The notes beneath the pieces were generated by a model. It was not told the DNA's origin, ran no database searches, and worked only from the letters and a program-made list of their open reading frames with translations. A DNA stretch of 64,000 bases from Nonomuraea sp. NEAU-A123 (GTDB taxonomy: Bacteria; Actinomycetota; Actinomycetes; Streptosporangiales; Streptosporangiaceae). Shown here piece by piece: positions 25,466 to 33,892 of the stretch. Location: positions 248,001-312,000 of the forward strand of contig NZ_JAHFZZ010000007.1 of the NCBI RefSeq assembly GCF_018603905.1, read 5' to 3'. Made by a program: the position numbers and the translations under genes. How positions within the stretch are numbered: the first letter of the stretch is position 1; each line of letters begins with the position of its first letter.

Positions 25466-27745
25466 TCAGCCATGCCCCTGCTGTCGCCGCCCGATCACCC
25501 ACGCGGCGACCTGACCCCGTCCGGAGAATCCGAGTTTGGCGAAAATGTTCTCCATGTGAGAGTCCACTGTGCGCCGGGCGACGAGCAGCCGCTGCGCGAT
25601 CAGCCGGTTGGTCAGCCCGTCGGCGACCAGTTCGGCGACGTCCGCCTCGCGCGGGGTGAGTGGCGACCAGAACGGCACGACCGCGACCGGAGGGGTGCCG
25701 CCCGCGGACAGCGCCTCGGCGATCACCTGCTCGGCCGACATGGCGCGGCCTTCCGCGACGGCCTTGCCGTACTGGCGGCCGAGGGTCTCGCGTAGTTCCC
25801 GCTGGTCGGGGTCGCGTTCGACGGCGAGGATCGGCGCGCCGAGCAGCGGGTTCACCTCGTACCCCCACAACCGTTGCACCGCGCTCAGCAGCCGTACGGC
25901 GCGCGCGGGCCGCCCCTGGTCGGCGGCGAGCCTGCCGAGGACCTCGACGCAGAGCGCCCGCCCGAACGTGATGTGCGGCGACACCTGCGCCCGCAGCGCC
26001 GCCGTGGCCAGGGCGTCCGCCTCCGCGTACTGGCCGGCCGCCCGCCGGACCAGGGCGAGCGCGAGCTCCGTCCAGGCGGCGGTGGCGCCGTCGCCTGCTC
26101 TCCGGCAGAGCGCGCGGGCTCGGGTGAGGACCTCGTCCGCCTCGCCGGTACGGCCGGCGAGCATGAGCGTGATGCCCAGTTCGACGGTGGCGTTGACCAG
26201 GTGGACGCCGTCCTCGGGCGACAGGCCGTTGATGCTCTCGGTCAGGTGGCGTTCGGCCGCTGCCAGATCGCCCTCGCAGAGGCTGACCGTGCCGCGCATC
26301 TTGGTCATGTGGCGGTCGCCGCCCACACGAGCCGCCGGCGCCTCGGCCTCGTCGAGTGCCTTGCGCGCCGCGGTCAGGTCGCCCTCACCCGCCGCCAGCT
26401 GGGCGACCTGCAGCAGGGCGCGGAGCCGTACCGAATCCGGGCACGCGGTGATGGGCAGCAGGCGCGTCATGTAGCGCCGGCCGTATCGAGCCGACCCGCC
26501 GAACGCCCACAGGTAGCCCAGCCGCAGTCCCATCCTCAGCCCGCGCTCGCGAGTGGCCGGGTCGGCGGCGAAGGACTCAAACGCGGCCCGCAGGTTCGCC
26601 CAGTCGGCCCTGACCCGGACGACCTCCACAGCCCGATCGCCGCCCGCTCCCTTCGCCCGGTCACTGCCCGCCTTCTTGGCGCCGATCTCCCCGGCCCAGT
26701 CGCCGCCCGACCACTCGGCGCCGACTGTCTCGGCGACGGCGTAGTAGTGCTCGCGGTGGCGTGTCCGTAGCCGTTCCTGCTCGCCGGTGCCCTCCAGGCG
26801 GGCGGCGGCGAACTCGCGCACGCTGTCGGGCATGCGGTACGCCGTGCGCCCCTCCTCCCGCTCCCTGGTCACGATCGACTTCTCGACCAGCGCCGCCAGC
26901 GTGGGGTGCACCCGTGCGGCGGGCAGCGCGTCGCCGGAGCAGACGGCCTCGACCGCCGACCGCTCGAAGGTCCCCGCGAACACGATCAGCCGCTCCCACA
27001 GCAGGCGTTCCTCGGGCGAGCAGAGCTCGTGGCTCCACGCGATCACCGCCTGCATGGTCGAGTGCCCAGCACCCGCGTCCGGCAGCGTCAGCAGTTCGTC
27101 CACGGGCAGTTGCCGCGCACGGACCGCCACCAGCTCGATGGCCAGCGGGATGCCTTCCAGGCGGCGGCAGACCTCGGCGACGGCCGCCGCGTTCCGCTCA
27201 GTGATCTCGAAGCCGGGATCGACGGCCGCGATCCGGTCCAGGAGAAGCGACACCGACTCGACGCGCGCCACGTCGGCGGGCGCCGACTCTCCACCTGGTA
27301 CGGCCAGCGGCCGGACGATGACCGCCTGCCCACCGGGGACGCGCAGCGCCTGCCTGCTCGTGGCCAGCACGTGCAGGCCGGGGGCGGCGCGCAGCAGCGA
27401 CCGTACGAGGCCGGAGCACGCGTCGGCCAGGTGTTCGCAGCCGTCGAGCACCAGGAGCCGGCGGCGGCGCGACAGGTGCGCGGTCAGGTCACCCGTGACG
27501 TCCAGGGTCTGGGCGATGATCTGTTCGAGGGATTCGGGGTCGGTGTGCCCGGACAGCTCGACGAACTCGATGCCGTCGGTGAAGGCCCGCCGCATGAGCT
27601 GCGCCGCCCGGATGGCCACCCGGGTCTTGCCCACCCCGGCGATGCCGGTGACGCTGACGAGGCGGCTGCGCTGCAGCATCCGCCGGACGTCCGCGACCTC
27701 CTGACGGCGACCCACGAAGCTGGTCGGCGTGGCACGCCATGGCAT
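25466..27745 (-). CDS. LuxR-family regulator with AAA/NB-ARC-type ATPase domain
   Basis: A 759-residue large regulator. An N-terminal P-loop ATPase (GIAGVGKT about residue 36, LLVLDGCEHLADAC as Walker B) is followed by a helical TPR-like region and a C-terminal LuxR helix-turn-helix (LTPREADVAELVADGLTNRLIA...TVDSHMENIFAKL). Such proteins often sense ligands and activate pathway genes. ATG at 27745 has AGGA seven bases upstream; GTG at 27784 is an alternative. A Gly/Asp/Lys-rich insert around 26640-26710 resembles the low-complexity inserts elsewhere. No obvious target is adjacent. Confidence 0.9.
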   Translation of the reverse strand: MPWRATPTSFVGRRQEVADVRRMLQRSRLVSVTGIAGVGKTRVAIRAAQLMRRAFTDGIEFVELSGHTDPESLEQIIAQTLDVTGDLTAHLSRRRRLLVLDGCEHLADACSGLVRSLLRAAPGLHVLATSRQALRVPGGQAVIVRPLAVPGGESAPADVARVESVSLLLDRIAAVDPGFEITERNAAAVAEVCRRLEGIPLAIELVAVRARQLPVDELLTLPDAGAGHSTMQAVIAWSHELCSPEERLLWERLIVFAGTFERSAVEAVCSGDALPAARVHPTLAALVEKSIVTREREEGRTAYRMPDSVREFAAARLEGTGEQERLRTRHREHYYAVAETVGAEWSGGDWAGEIGAKKAGSDRAKGAGGDRAVEVVRVRADWANLRAAFESFAADPATRERGLRMGLRLGYLWAFGGSARYGRRYMTRLLPITACPDSVRLRALLQVAQLAAGEGDLTAARKALDEAEAPAARVGGDRHMTKMRGTVSLCEGDLAAAERHLTESINGLSPEDGVHLVNATVELGITLMLAGRTGEADEVLTRARALCRRAGDGATAAWTELALALVRRAAGQYAEADALATAALRAQVSPHITFGRALCVEVLGRLAADQGRPARAVRLLSAVQRLWGYEVNPLLGAPILAVERDPDQRELRETLGRQYGKAVAEGRAMSAEQVIAEALSAGGTPPVAVVPFWSPLTPREADVAELVADGLTNRLIAQRLLVARRTVDSHMENIFAKLGFSGRGQVAAWVIGRRQQGHG

Positions 27746-27835
27746 GATCCATTCCTCAGTTTCCGGAAGATCCAAGAGAACCACGTTACGTGCTCCCTGG
27801 TTCGCCTCCGAGGACGGCCCCTGCCGTGAACGCGC

Positions 27836-27870
27836 AGATGCCGCACCCCACAACCGGGGATGCGGCATCT
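27836..27870 (-). terminator. hairpin downstream of metK
   Basis: AGATGCCGCACCCC and GGGGATGCGGCATCT can pair as a long near-perfect stem around a short loop, 13 bases after the metK stop. There is no T-run, as often in actinobacteria. Confidence 0.75.
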
Positions 27871-27882
27871 AGCGGAATCGCG

Positions 27883-29070
27883 TCACAGACCGGCGGCGGA
27901 CCTCAGCGCCTCGGCGCGGTCGGTCGACTCCCAGGAGAAGCCCTCACGGCCGAAGTGCCCGTAGGCGGCGGTCTCCGAGTAGATCGGGCGCAGCAGGTCG
28001 AGGTCGCGGATGATCGCGGCCGGGCGCAGGTCGAACACCTGGAGCACAGCGGCCTGGATCTTCTCGACCGGCAGCTTCTCGGTGCCGAAGCACTCGACGA
28101 ACAGACCGACCGGCTGAGCCTTGCCGATGGCGTACGCGACCTGGACCTCGCAGCGGTCGGCGAGCCCGGCGGCCACGACGTTCTTGGCGACCCAGCGCAT
28201 GGCGTAGGCGGCCGAGCGGTCGACCTTGGACGGGTCCTTGCCGGAGAACGCGCCGCCACCGTGGCGGGCCATGCCGCCGTAGGTGTCGATGATGATCTTG
28301 CGACCGGTGAGGCCGGCGTCGCCCATCGGGCCGCCGATCTCGAAGCGGCCGGTCGGGTTGACCAGCAGGCGGTAGCCCTCGATGTCGATGTCGAGGCCCG
28401 CGAGCACGGGGTCGACCACGTGCTCCTTGATGTCGGGCGTCAGCATCTCCTTGAGGTCGATCTCGGCCGCGTGCTGCGTCGAGACGACCACGGTGTCGAG
28501 ACGGACCGGCTGGTCGCCGTCGTACTCGATGGTGACCTGGGTCTTGCCGTCGGGACGCAGGTAAGGGACGGTGCCGGACTTGCGCACCTCGGACAGGCGC
28601 TGGGCCAGCCGGTGCGCGAGCATGATCGGCAGCGGCATCAGCTCCGGCGTCTCGCGGCACGCGTAGCCGAACATCAGGCCCTGGTCGCCCGCGCCCTGAC
28701 GGTCGAGCTCGTCGATGTCACCGTCGACGCGGTGCTCGTAGGCGTCGTCGACGCCCTGGGCGATGTCGGGCGACTGCGCTCCGATGGACACCGACACGCC
28801 ACAGGAGGCGCCGTCGAAGCCCTTGTGGGAGGCGTCGTAGCCGATTTCCAGGATCTTCTCCCGGATGACGCCGGGGATGTCGACGTAGGTCTCGGTCGTG
28901 ACCTCGCCTGCGACATGGACCTGGCCGGTAGTGATCATCGTCTCGACGGCGACCCGGCTCTTGGGGTCGTCCTTGAGCATGGTGTCGAGAATCGCGTCAC
29001 TGATCTGGTCGGCGATCTTGTCCGGGTGGCCTTCGGTGACCGACTCGGATGTGAACAGGCGACGTGACAA
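27883..29070 (-). CDS. metK: S-adenosylmethionine synthetase
   Basis: A 395-residue MetK that makes SAM from methionine and ATP. Family motifs: TSESVTEGHPDK near the start, the phosphate loop GGGAFSGKDPSKVDRSAAY (about residue 265) and the hexapeptide GAGDQG, here preserved as RQGAGDQGLMFGYA. The start is TTG with GAGGAG eight bases upstream. Its position after coaBC in the rpoZ-coaBC-metK-priA order is conserved in actinobacteria, with an extra gene between here. Confidence 0.97.
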   Translation of the reverse strand: MSRRLFTSESVTEGHPDKIADQISDAILDTMLKDDPKSRVAVETMITTGQVHVAGEVTTETYVDIPGVIREKILEIGYDASHKGFDGASCGVSVSIGAQSPDIAQGVDDAYEHRVDGDIDELDRQGAGDQGLMFGYACRETPELMPLPIMLAHRLAQRLSEVRKSGTVPYLRPDGKTQVTIEYDGDQPVRLDTVVVSTQHAAEIDLKEMLTPDIKEHVVDPVLAGLDIDIEGYRLLVNPTGRFEIGGPMGDAGLTGRKIIIDTYGGMARHGGGAFSGKDPSKVDRSAAYAMRWVAKNVVAAGLADRCEVQVAYAIGKAQPVGLFVECFGTEKLPVEKIQAAVLQVFDLRPAAIIRDLDLLRPIYSETAAYGHFGREGFSWESTDRAEALRSAAGL

Positions 29071-29188
29071 CTCAGTGGCTCCTCATGCAGCGGCTGCTGA
29101 CGGACGTGCGGGCTCCGGCGACTGTACACCCCGGCCAGTGCCTCGCCGAAGTCTAGCCCTACCCACCGGCATGTCGCGAAACGGCCCG

Positions 29189-29557
29189 TCAAAGATCGGG
29201 CAGGGGATCGGGGGGCAGCGTCTCCGGCGCGAAGATCTCCGCGTCGGCCGCGGCCACCACGGCGGCGTACTCCTCCTCGAACTCGAAGGCCATCACGCCC
29301 AGCTCGATCACCGGCAAGGAGGCCTGCATGATCGGCCCGAGCCTCGTGTGGCGCGGGAACGTCGCGTGGACCGCGACCGGGCGGTCACTCCTGAGCATCC
29401 TGGTGGCGAGGACGGAGATGGCCTTGTCGGTGACCACGATCAGGAAATTGGCCGTGCCCTGCGGCCCTAAGGACAGCGCGGGGAAGACGTAGCGGATCTC
29501 CCCCTGTGCGCCGAGCAACGTCCTGCAGCGATCCCTGACAGCGGAACTCACCGGCAT
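29189..29557 (-). CDS. hypothetical protein
   Basis: A 122-residue soluble protein (MPVSSAVRDRCRTLLGA) located between coaBC and metK. It shows alternating strands and helices with an acidic C-terminus (EFEEEYAAVVAAADAE) and no signal peptide, membrane segment or recognised motif. Codon use is like its neighbours and the frame is closed tightly by the flanking genes, which supports it being real. A predicted beta core (RYVFPALSLGPQGTANFLIVV) suggests a small binding domain; function unknown. Confidence 0.65.
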   Translation of the reverse strand: MPVSSAVRDRCRTLLGAQGEIRYVFPALSLGPQGTANFLIVVTDKAISVLATRMLRSDRPVAVHATFPRHTRLGPIMQASLPVIELGVMAFEFEEEYAAVVAAADAEIFAPETLPPDPLPDL

Positions 29558-29583
29558 TCCCCGCCCCCTTTTGTCCCCTTTGC

Positions 29584-30801
29584 CTAAGTATCGGCAGGCG
29601 TTCGGGGATGCCGCAACCGGTTGGAGACTTGGTCCCAGACGGCGTCGGCGACGTCGTCCTTGGGACCGCGCGGGATCTCCACCGGCTCGCCGCCCGCGAC
29701 GAGCACGGTCGCGGCGTTGTCGGGCGTGCCGAAGGCCAGGTGGGGGCCCACCTGGTTGACGACGAGCAGGTCGCAGCCCTTGCGGGCGAGCTTGGCCTGT
29801 CCGTTGGCGAGTACGTCGTCGGTCTCGGCCGCGAACCCGACGATCACCTCGGGCTTTGGCCCACCGGCGCGTCGGCGCTCCCCCAGCTCAGCCAGGATGT
29901 CCGGATTTTTCACCAGATAGAGGGGGTCGGGCTCGCCGTCGGACTTCTTGATCTTGGAGTCGTGCCGGGCGGCGGGCCGGAAGTCGGCCACGGCCGCCGC
30001 CATCACCACCACGTCCGCGGCGTTAGAGGCGGCCAGCACCGCCTCACGCAGCTCGGCCGCCGACTCCACCCGCACCACGTCGGCCCCGGCCGGATCGGGC
30101 AGCGACACGTTGGCCGCCACCAGGGTCACGTGGGCCCCGCGGGCGACGGCCGTGCGGGCCAGGGCGTAGCCCTGCAGCCCGGAGGACCGGTTGCCCAGGT
30201 AGCGGACCGGATCGATGGCTTCGCGGGTGCCGCCGGCGGAGACGACGACATGTCGGCCGGCCAGGTCGCGCGGGCGCCCGGCCAGTACGCGCAGGCAGAC
30301 TTGGAAGATCTCGGCGGGATCGGGCAGGCGCCCGGGCCCGCTGTCGGCGCCGGTGAGACGCCCGACCGCGGGATCGATCACCACGGAGCCCCGCTCGCGC
30401 AGTGTCGAGACGTTGGCGCGGGTGGCGGGGTGCTGCCACATCTCGGTGTGCATCGCGGGCGCGAACACCACCGGGCAGCGCGCGGTCAGCAGCGTGTTGG
30501 TGAGCAGGTCGCCCGCCAGGCCGTGGGCGGCCTTGGCGAGCACGTCGGCGGTCGCGGGCGCCACCACGACGAGGTCGGCCCGCTGGCCGATCCGCACGTG
30601 GGGCACCTCGTGAACGTCGTCCCACACATCGGTCGTCACCGGGTTGCCGGACAGCGCCGCCCAGGTGGGCTCGCCCACGAATCGCAGGGCGTCGCGGGTC
30701 GGGACGACCCGCACCTCGTGCCCGGACTCGGTGAACAGGCGCAACAACTCACACGCCTTGTACGCGGCGATGCCCCCGCTGACGCCCAGGACGACCTTCA
30801 T
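29584..30801 (-). CDS. coaBC: bifunctional phosphopantothenoylcysteine decarboxylase / phosphopantothenate-cysteine ligase
   Basis: A 405-residue CoaBC (Dfp), two steps of coenzyme A synthesis. The N-terminal flavin decarboxylase has GVSGGIAAYKACELLR and the substrate motif PAMHTEMW (His where many bacteria have Asn, common in actinobacteria). The C-terminal ligase begins near residue 185 (GRHVVVSAGGTREAIDPVRYLGNRSSG) and has KNPDILAELG. The ATG lies eight bases after the rpoZ stop, so the genes are probably cotranscribed. Confidence 0.96.
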   Translation of the reverse strand: MKVVLGVSGGIAAYKACELLRLFTESGHEVRVVPTRDALRFVGEPTWAALSGNPVTTDVWDDVHEVPHVRIGQRADLVVVAPATADVLAKAAHGLAGDLLTNTLLTARCPVVFAPAMHTEMWQHPATRANVSTLRERGSVVIDPAVGRLTGADSGPGRLPDPAEIFQVCLRVLAGRPRDLAGRHVVVSAGGTREAIDPVRYLGNRSSGLQGYALARTAVARGAHVTLVAANVSLPDPAGADVVRVESAAELREAVLAASNAADVVVMAAAVADFRPAARHDSKIKKSDGEPDPLYLVKNPDILAELGERRRAGGPKPEVIVGFAAETDDVLANGQAKLARKGCDLLVVNQVGPHLAFGTPDNAATVLVAGGEPVEIPRGPKDDVADAVWDQVSNRLRHPRTPADT

Positions 30802-30809
30802 TTAACGGG

Positions 30810-31079
30810 TCAGACCGCGCCTTCGATGGGCTCGGCGTTGAGCAGGCCCTCGGCGACCTCGCGCAGCGCGATGGACAGCGGCTTCTCCTGCGCGTGCGTC
30901 TCGACCAGCGGCCCGACGTATTCGAGCAGGCCCTCGCCGAGCTGAGAGTAGTAGGCGTTGATCTGGCGGGCGCGCTTGGCACCCATGATCACCAGGGAAT
31001 ACTTGCTGTCGACGATGTCGAGCAGCGCGTCGATCGGCGGGTTGGTGATGCCCTCTGCGACCGGGGCAATTCCTGCCAC
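30810..31079 (-). CDS. rpoZ: RNA polymerase omega subunit
   Basis: An 89-residue omega subunit. The hallmark helix is IDALLDIVDSKYSLVIMGAKRARQIN near residue 16, followed by the acidic C-terminal region of actinobacterial omega (EKPLSIALREVAEGLL). It promotes assembly of the beta-prime subunit. The start is GTG, and the gene lies five bases after gmk in the conserved order mihF-gmk-rpoZ-coaBC. Confidence 0.96.
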   Translation of the reverse strand: MAGIAPVAEGITNPPIDALLDIVDSKYSLVIMGAKRARQINAYYSQLGEGLLEYVGPLVETHAQEKPLSIALREVAEGLLNAEPIEGAV

Positions 31080-31084
31080 GATTG

Positions 31085-31753
31085 TCAGACCTCTCGGTTG
31101 GTGGTTTTGATGACCCCCTGAGGGTCAGTCATCAAGGCTATCAGCCGACGGCACACCTCTTTGACACTCGTGTTCACCAGGGTGAGATCGAACTCCTTCT
31201 CGGCCGCCATCTCGACGTGCCCGGCCTCCAGCCGGCGGGCGATGACGTCCTCCGGCTCGGTGCCGCGGCCTCGGAGCCGCTTCTCCAGCTCCTCCCAGGT
31301 GGGCGGGGCCAGGAAGACCAGGAGGGCCTCCGGCATGCTCCGGCGTACCTGCCTGGCGCCTTCCAGGTCGATCTCGAGCAGCGTGGGCACGCCCGCGGCG
31401 AGCCGGTCGAGCACGGCCGCGCGCGGCGTGCCGTACCTGTTGCCCGCGAACTCCGCCCACTCGAGCAGCTCACCCGACTCCACGAGCCGGTCGAACTCCT
31501 CGCCGTCGACGAAGAAGTAGTGGATCCCGTGCACCTCGCCGGGCCGGGGTCTTCTGGTTGTCACCGAGACCGACAGCCACACCTCAGGGTGTGCCCGCCG
31601 AATCTCGGCGACGACCGTTGACTTACCGACGCCCGACGGTCCCGACAGGACCGTCAGGCGCCGCTCGCTCGAGGGGAGGAAGTCGCCGACCCTCGTTCCA
31701 GATCCAACTGCCTCATGGGCCCAAACACTGCCAGACCTGGACCGGTCGGTCAC
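31085..31753 (-). CDS. gmk: guanylate kinase
   Basis: A 222-residue guanylate kinase (GMP + ATP to GDP + ADP). The P-loop GPSGVGKS is at about residue 38, then the GMP-binding segments SVTTRRPRPGEVHGIHYFFV and EWAEFAGNRYGTP, and the lid FLAPPTWEELEKRLRGRGTE. About 30 residues precede the usual start of the domain; GTG at 31753 is used, with an AGGA quite close to it, so the true start may lie a few codons downstream. Confidence 0.96.
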   Translation of the reverse strand: MTDRSRSGSVWAHEAVGSGTRVGDFLPSSERRLTVLSGPSGVGKSTVVAEIRRAHPEVWLSVSVTTRRPRPGEVHGIHYFFVDGEEFDRLVESGELLEWAEFAGNRYGTPRAAVLDRLAAGVPTLLEIDLEGARQVRRSMPEALLVFLAPPTWEELEKRLRGRGTEPEDVIARRLEAGHVEMAAEKEFDLTLVNTSVKEVCRRLIALMTDPQGVIKTTNREV

Positions 31754-31796
31754 TTCCTACCCCCCATTGAACCTGCGCTTTCGTGTGGAACCGAGA

Positions 31797-32120
31797 TTAG
31801 CTCTCGTTGCCACCGAACTCGCGCTCGAGGGAGGCCCTCTGGTTCGCACCGAGACCCCGCACGCGGCGGGACTCGGCAATGGCAAGTCGCTCCATGAGCT
31901 GCTTGGCGCGGACTTTGCCCACGCCTGGGAGCGATTCCAACAAGGCCGACACCTTCATCTTGCCGATGACGTCGTCGGTCTGCCCATCCTTGAGCACCTC
32001 AGCCAGAGAAACCGCGCCATGCTTGAGCCGGTTCTTGACCTCGGCACGCTCTTTACGGGCCTTGGCAGCCTTCTGCAGGGCTGCGGCGCGCTGCTCAGGG
32101 GTCAGGGGAGGAAGAGCCAC
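31797..32120 (-). CDS. mihF: integration host factor, actinobacterial type (mIHF)
   Basis: A 107-residue nucleoid-associated protein of the actinobacterial IHF family, not related to HU. The helix-two-turn-helix region is ALLESLPGVGKVRAKQLMERL near residue 58, preceded by the basic AALQKAAKARKERAEVKNRLK helix. It bends DNA and affects replication, supercoiling and sporulation in streptomycetes. The GTG start has GAGGTGA seven bases upstream. It heads the gmk-rpoZ string. Confidence 0.95.
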   Translation of the reverse strand: MALPPLTPEQRAAALQKAAKARKERAEVKNRLKHGAVSLAEVLKDGQTDDVIGKMKVSALLESLPGVGKVRAKQLMERLAIAESRRVRGLGANQRASLEREFGGNES

Positions 32121-32165
32121 GCCGGGTCACCTCGAATTTCTGTCGATGTACTCGGACGGGAAGGG

Positions 32166-32194
32166 AAACTAGCTGGTCATCGCCCCCTAAGCAA
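32166..32194 (-). promoter_or_regulatory. putative mihF promoter
   Basis: On the minus strand TTGCTT and TAGTTT are separated by 17 bases, about 46 bases before the mihF start, in a locally AT-richer stretch. Confidence 0.4.
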
Positions 32195-32574
32195 CGTCAA
32201 ACCCAGTTTCTCTCCTCACAAAATCCACTTCATCACTCTCTGTGTCTGGAAAACTACAGACTGCTGATCAAATCGCCTTCACTTCCCGCTTCTTCCTTAC
32301 ACACAGGAAGCGCGGCCGGGGTACGATGATGATCACCTACCCGTCAGGGAGAGGTGTCCGAAACGTGCGCGGGATCGGGTCCGAAACCCCGTCCGAGGTG
32401 GGCGTCCGCGCGCGCTGCGGGAGTGTTTTCACGATCGTGTACGGTCGGTGTGAGGCATCCCCGGGCACCGCCATCCCTCCGGAGAGGCGCTCACCGTGCG
32501 TACACGGCCACCCGCCGTGACGCGTGTCCACGGGGGCGGCCCGCCATGAAACGGGTGGCACCCGCTGAGCCAAA

Positions 32575-32692
32575 GTCGTCTCCGCTTGCCGTACGCGGGC
32601 CAGAGCCTCCTCGGCTCGCCGTACGGGGGGCCGAGTCGTCCGAACCGCCCTACGCGGGCCCGCGTCGCCGTGGGCTCGAGCCGTACCCGCCA
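32575..32692. repeat. four imperfect 28-30 bp tandem units
   Basis: Units at 32575, 32605, 32635 and 32664 share a core like CGCCGTACGCGGGCC. No open frame with normal codon use runs through them. Confidence 0.7.
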
Positions 32693-32964
32693 GCCCTGCG
32701 GTGGCGCACAGGGCACCACCGCACGACGTCCGGCCAGCCCGGCACCCCTGCCCCAACGGTGACCCGAGCCACACGCGCCGGTCGGCCCGCCAGAGGGCGG
32801 CGCGTCTGGCCATAGGCGCACGACGTCCAGGCGGCCTTGCGCGGGGCTGAACGCGCACCACGGACGGGAGCGGCTCCCCGGCTTGCCCGGGGTCCGAGCC
32901 TCACACGACCGCGCGTGGGCAGTCCTCTCACGCCCTCGGACCGGCCCCACGGATACGCGCCCGC

Positions 32965-33145
32965 CCTCACCAACGGGCCCTCATCCTCACGGGCGGGCCT
33001 TCACGAACAGACCCTCACCCTCACGGGCGGGCCCTCACCTTCCGGGCGGCCCCTCACGAGCAGGCCCCCGCCCTCACAGACGCGCCCTCACCCTCCGGGC
33101 GAGCCCTCACGAACGGGTCCTCGCCCTCACGAACGCCCCTCATGT
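32965..33145. repeat. about ten 17-19 bp tandem units downstream of pyrF
   Basis: Degenerate copies of GGGCCCTCACCCTCACG run in series up to about 50 bases before the pyrF stop. Alternating CCTCACG and CGGGCGGG blocks can form weak stems, so they may help to end the pyrimidine operon transcript. Confidence 0.7.
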
Positions 33146-33193
33146 CCGGACCCCTATGGAGAAGGACCGTTCACGAGCGGCCCCATGGGCCCC

Positions 33194-33892
33194 TCAGGAG
33201 GGGATCGTGCGGCGCAAGGAGGACGCGATGGCGGCCGCCGTGGCGCCCGGGTCCGGGGAGGCGGTGATCGGGCGGCCGATGACCAGGAGGTCGGCGCCGT
33301 CCGCCAGCGCCTGCTCGGGCGTCGCGACCCGCGCCTGGTCCTGGGTGTCGGCCCCGACCGGACGTACGCCGGGTGTGATGAGCGTGATCCCCGGCCCCAC
33401 CTCCGACCGTAGGTCTACGACCTCGTGCGGCGAGCACACCAGGGCGGTGGCCCCCGCCTCGACCGACAGGGCGGCCAGGCGGCGGACCGCGTCCGAGGCG
33501 GGGCCCGCGAGCCCGATGCGGCTCAGGTCGGCCTCCGACAGCGACGTGAGAACGGTGACCGCCGCGATCTGGGTGTCCGGAGCCGCCTCGACGGCCGCGC
33601 GGATCATCGCGGGGCCGCCCGCCGCGTGGACCGTGAGGATGGCCGGGCGCAGGCGGGAGACCGCCTTGGCCGCGCCGGCGACCGTGTTGGGGATGTCGTG
33701 CAGCTTCAGGTCCAGGAAGACCTGTACGCCGCTCGCGCCGCGGACCGAGGCGATCACGTCGGGGCCGTAGCGCAGATAGAGCTCCAGCCCGATCTTCACC
33801 GTGGTGACGTGCGGTGTCACCAGGGCGGCCCATCTGGCGGCGGTCTCCAGGTCGGGGGCGTCGAGGGCGACGGCAATGGGTGCGGGCGTCAA
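33194..33892 (-). CDS. pyrF: orotidine 5'-phosphate decarboxylase
   Basis: A 232-residue OMP decarboxylase, last step of UMP synthesis. The active-site signature is FLDLKLHDIPNTV near residue 60, with the phosphate-binding ITPGVRP and VIGRPIT motifs of the short type. The TTG start has GGAG eight bases upstream and overlaps the pyrD stop. It is the last gene of the eight-gene pyrimidine operon. Confidence 0.97.
   Translation of the reverse strand: MTPAPIAVALDAPDLETAARWAALVTPHVTTVKIGLELYLRYGPDVIASVRGASGVQVFLDLKLHDIPNTVAGAAKAVSRLRPAILTVHAAGGPAMIRAAVEAAPDTQIAAVTVLTSLSEADLSRIGLAGPASDAVRRLAALSVEAGATALVCSPHEVVDLRSEVGPGITLITPGVRPVGADTQDQARVATPEQALADGADLLVIGRPITASPDPGATAAAIASSLRRTIPS

Larger units (their letters stand above)
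32195..33193. other. long gene-free interval between mihF and pyrF
   Basis: About 1 kb with no gene I can support. The mihF-proximal 150 bases are AT-richer and hold a small CTTCCT/AGGAAG hairpin (about 32293-32312). The rest is GC-rich with two tandem arrays, listed separately. Plus-strand open frames here encode only repetitive Pro/Arg/Thr peptides and were not called. Confidence 0.7.

Noticed and set aside
32837..33770. Plus-strand ORFs in the mihF-pyrF gap
   Set aside because: They encode only repeat-derived Pro/Thr/Arg peptides and run antisense into pyrF.
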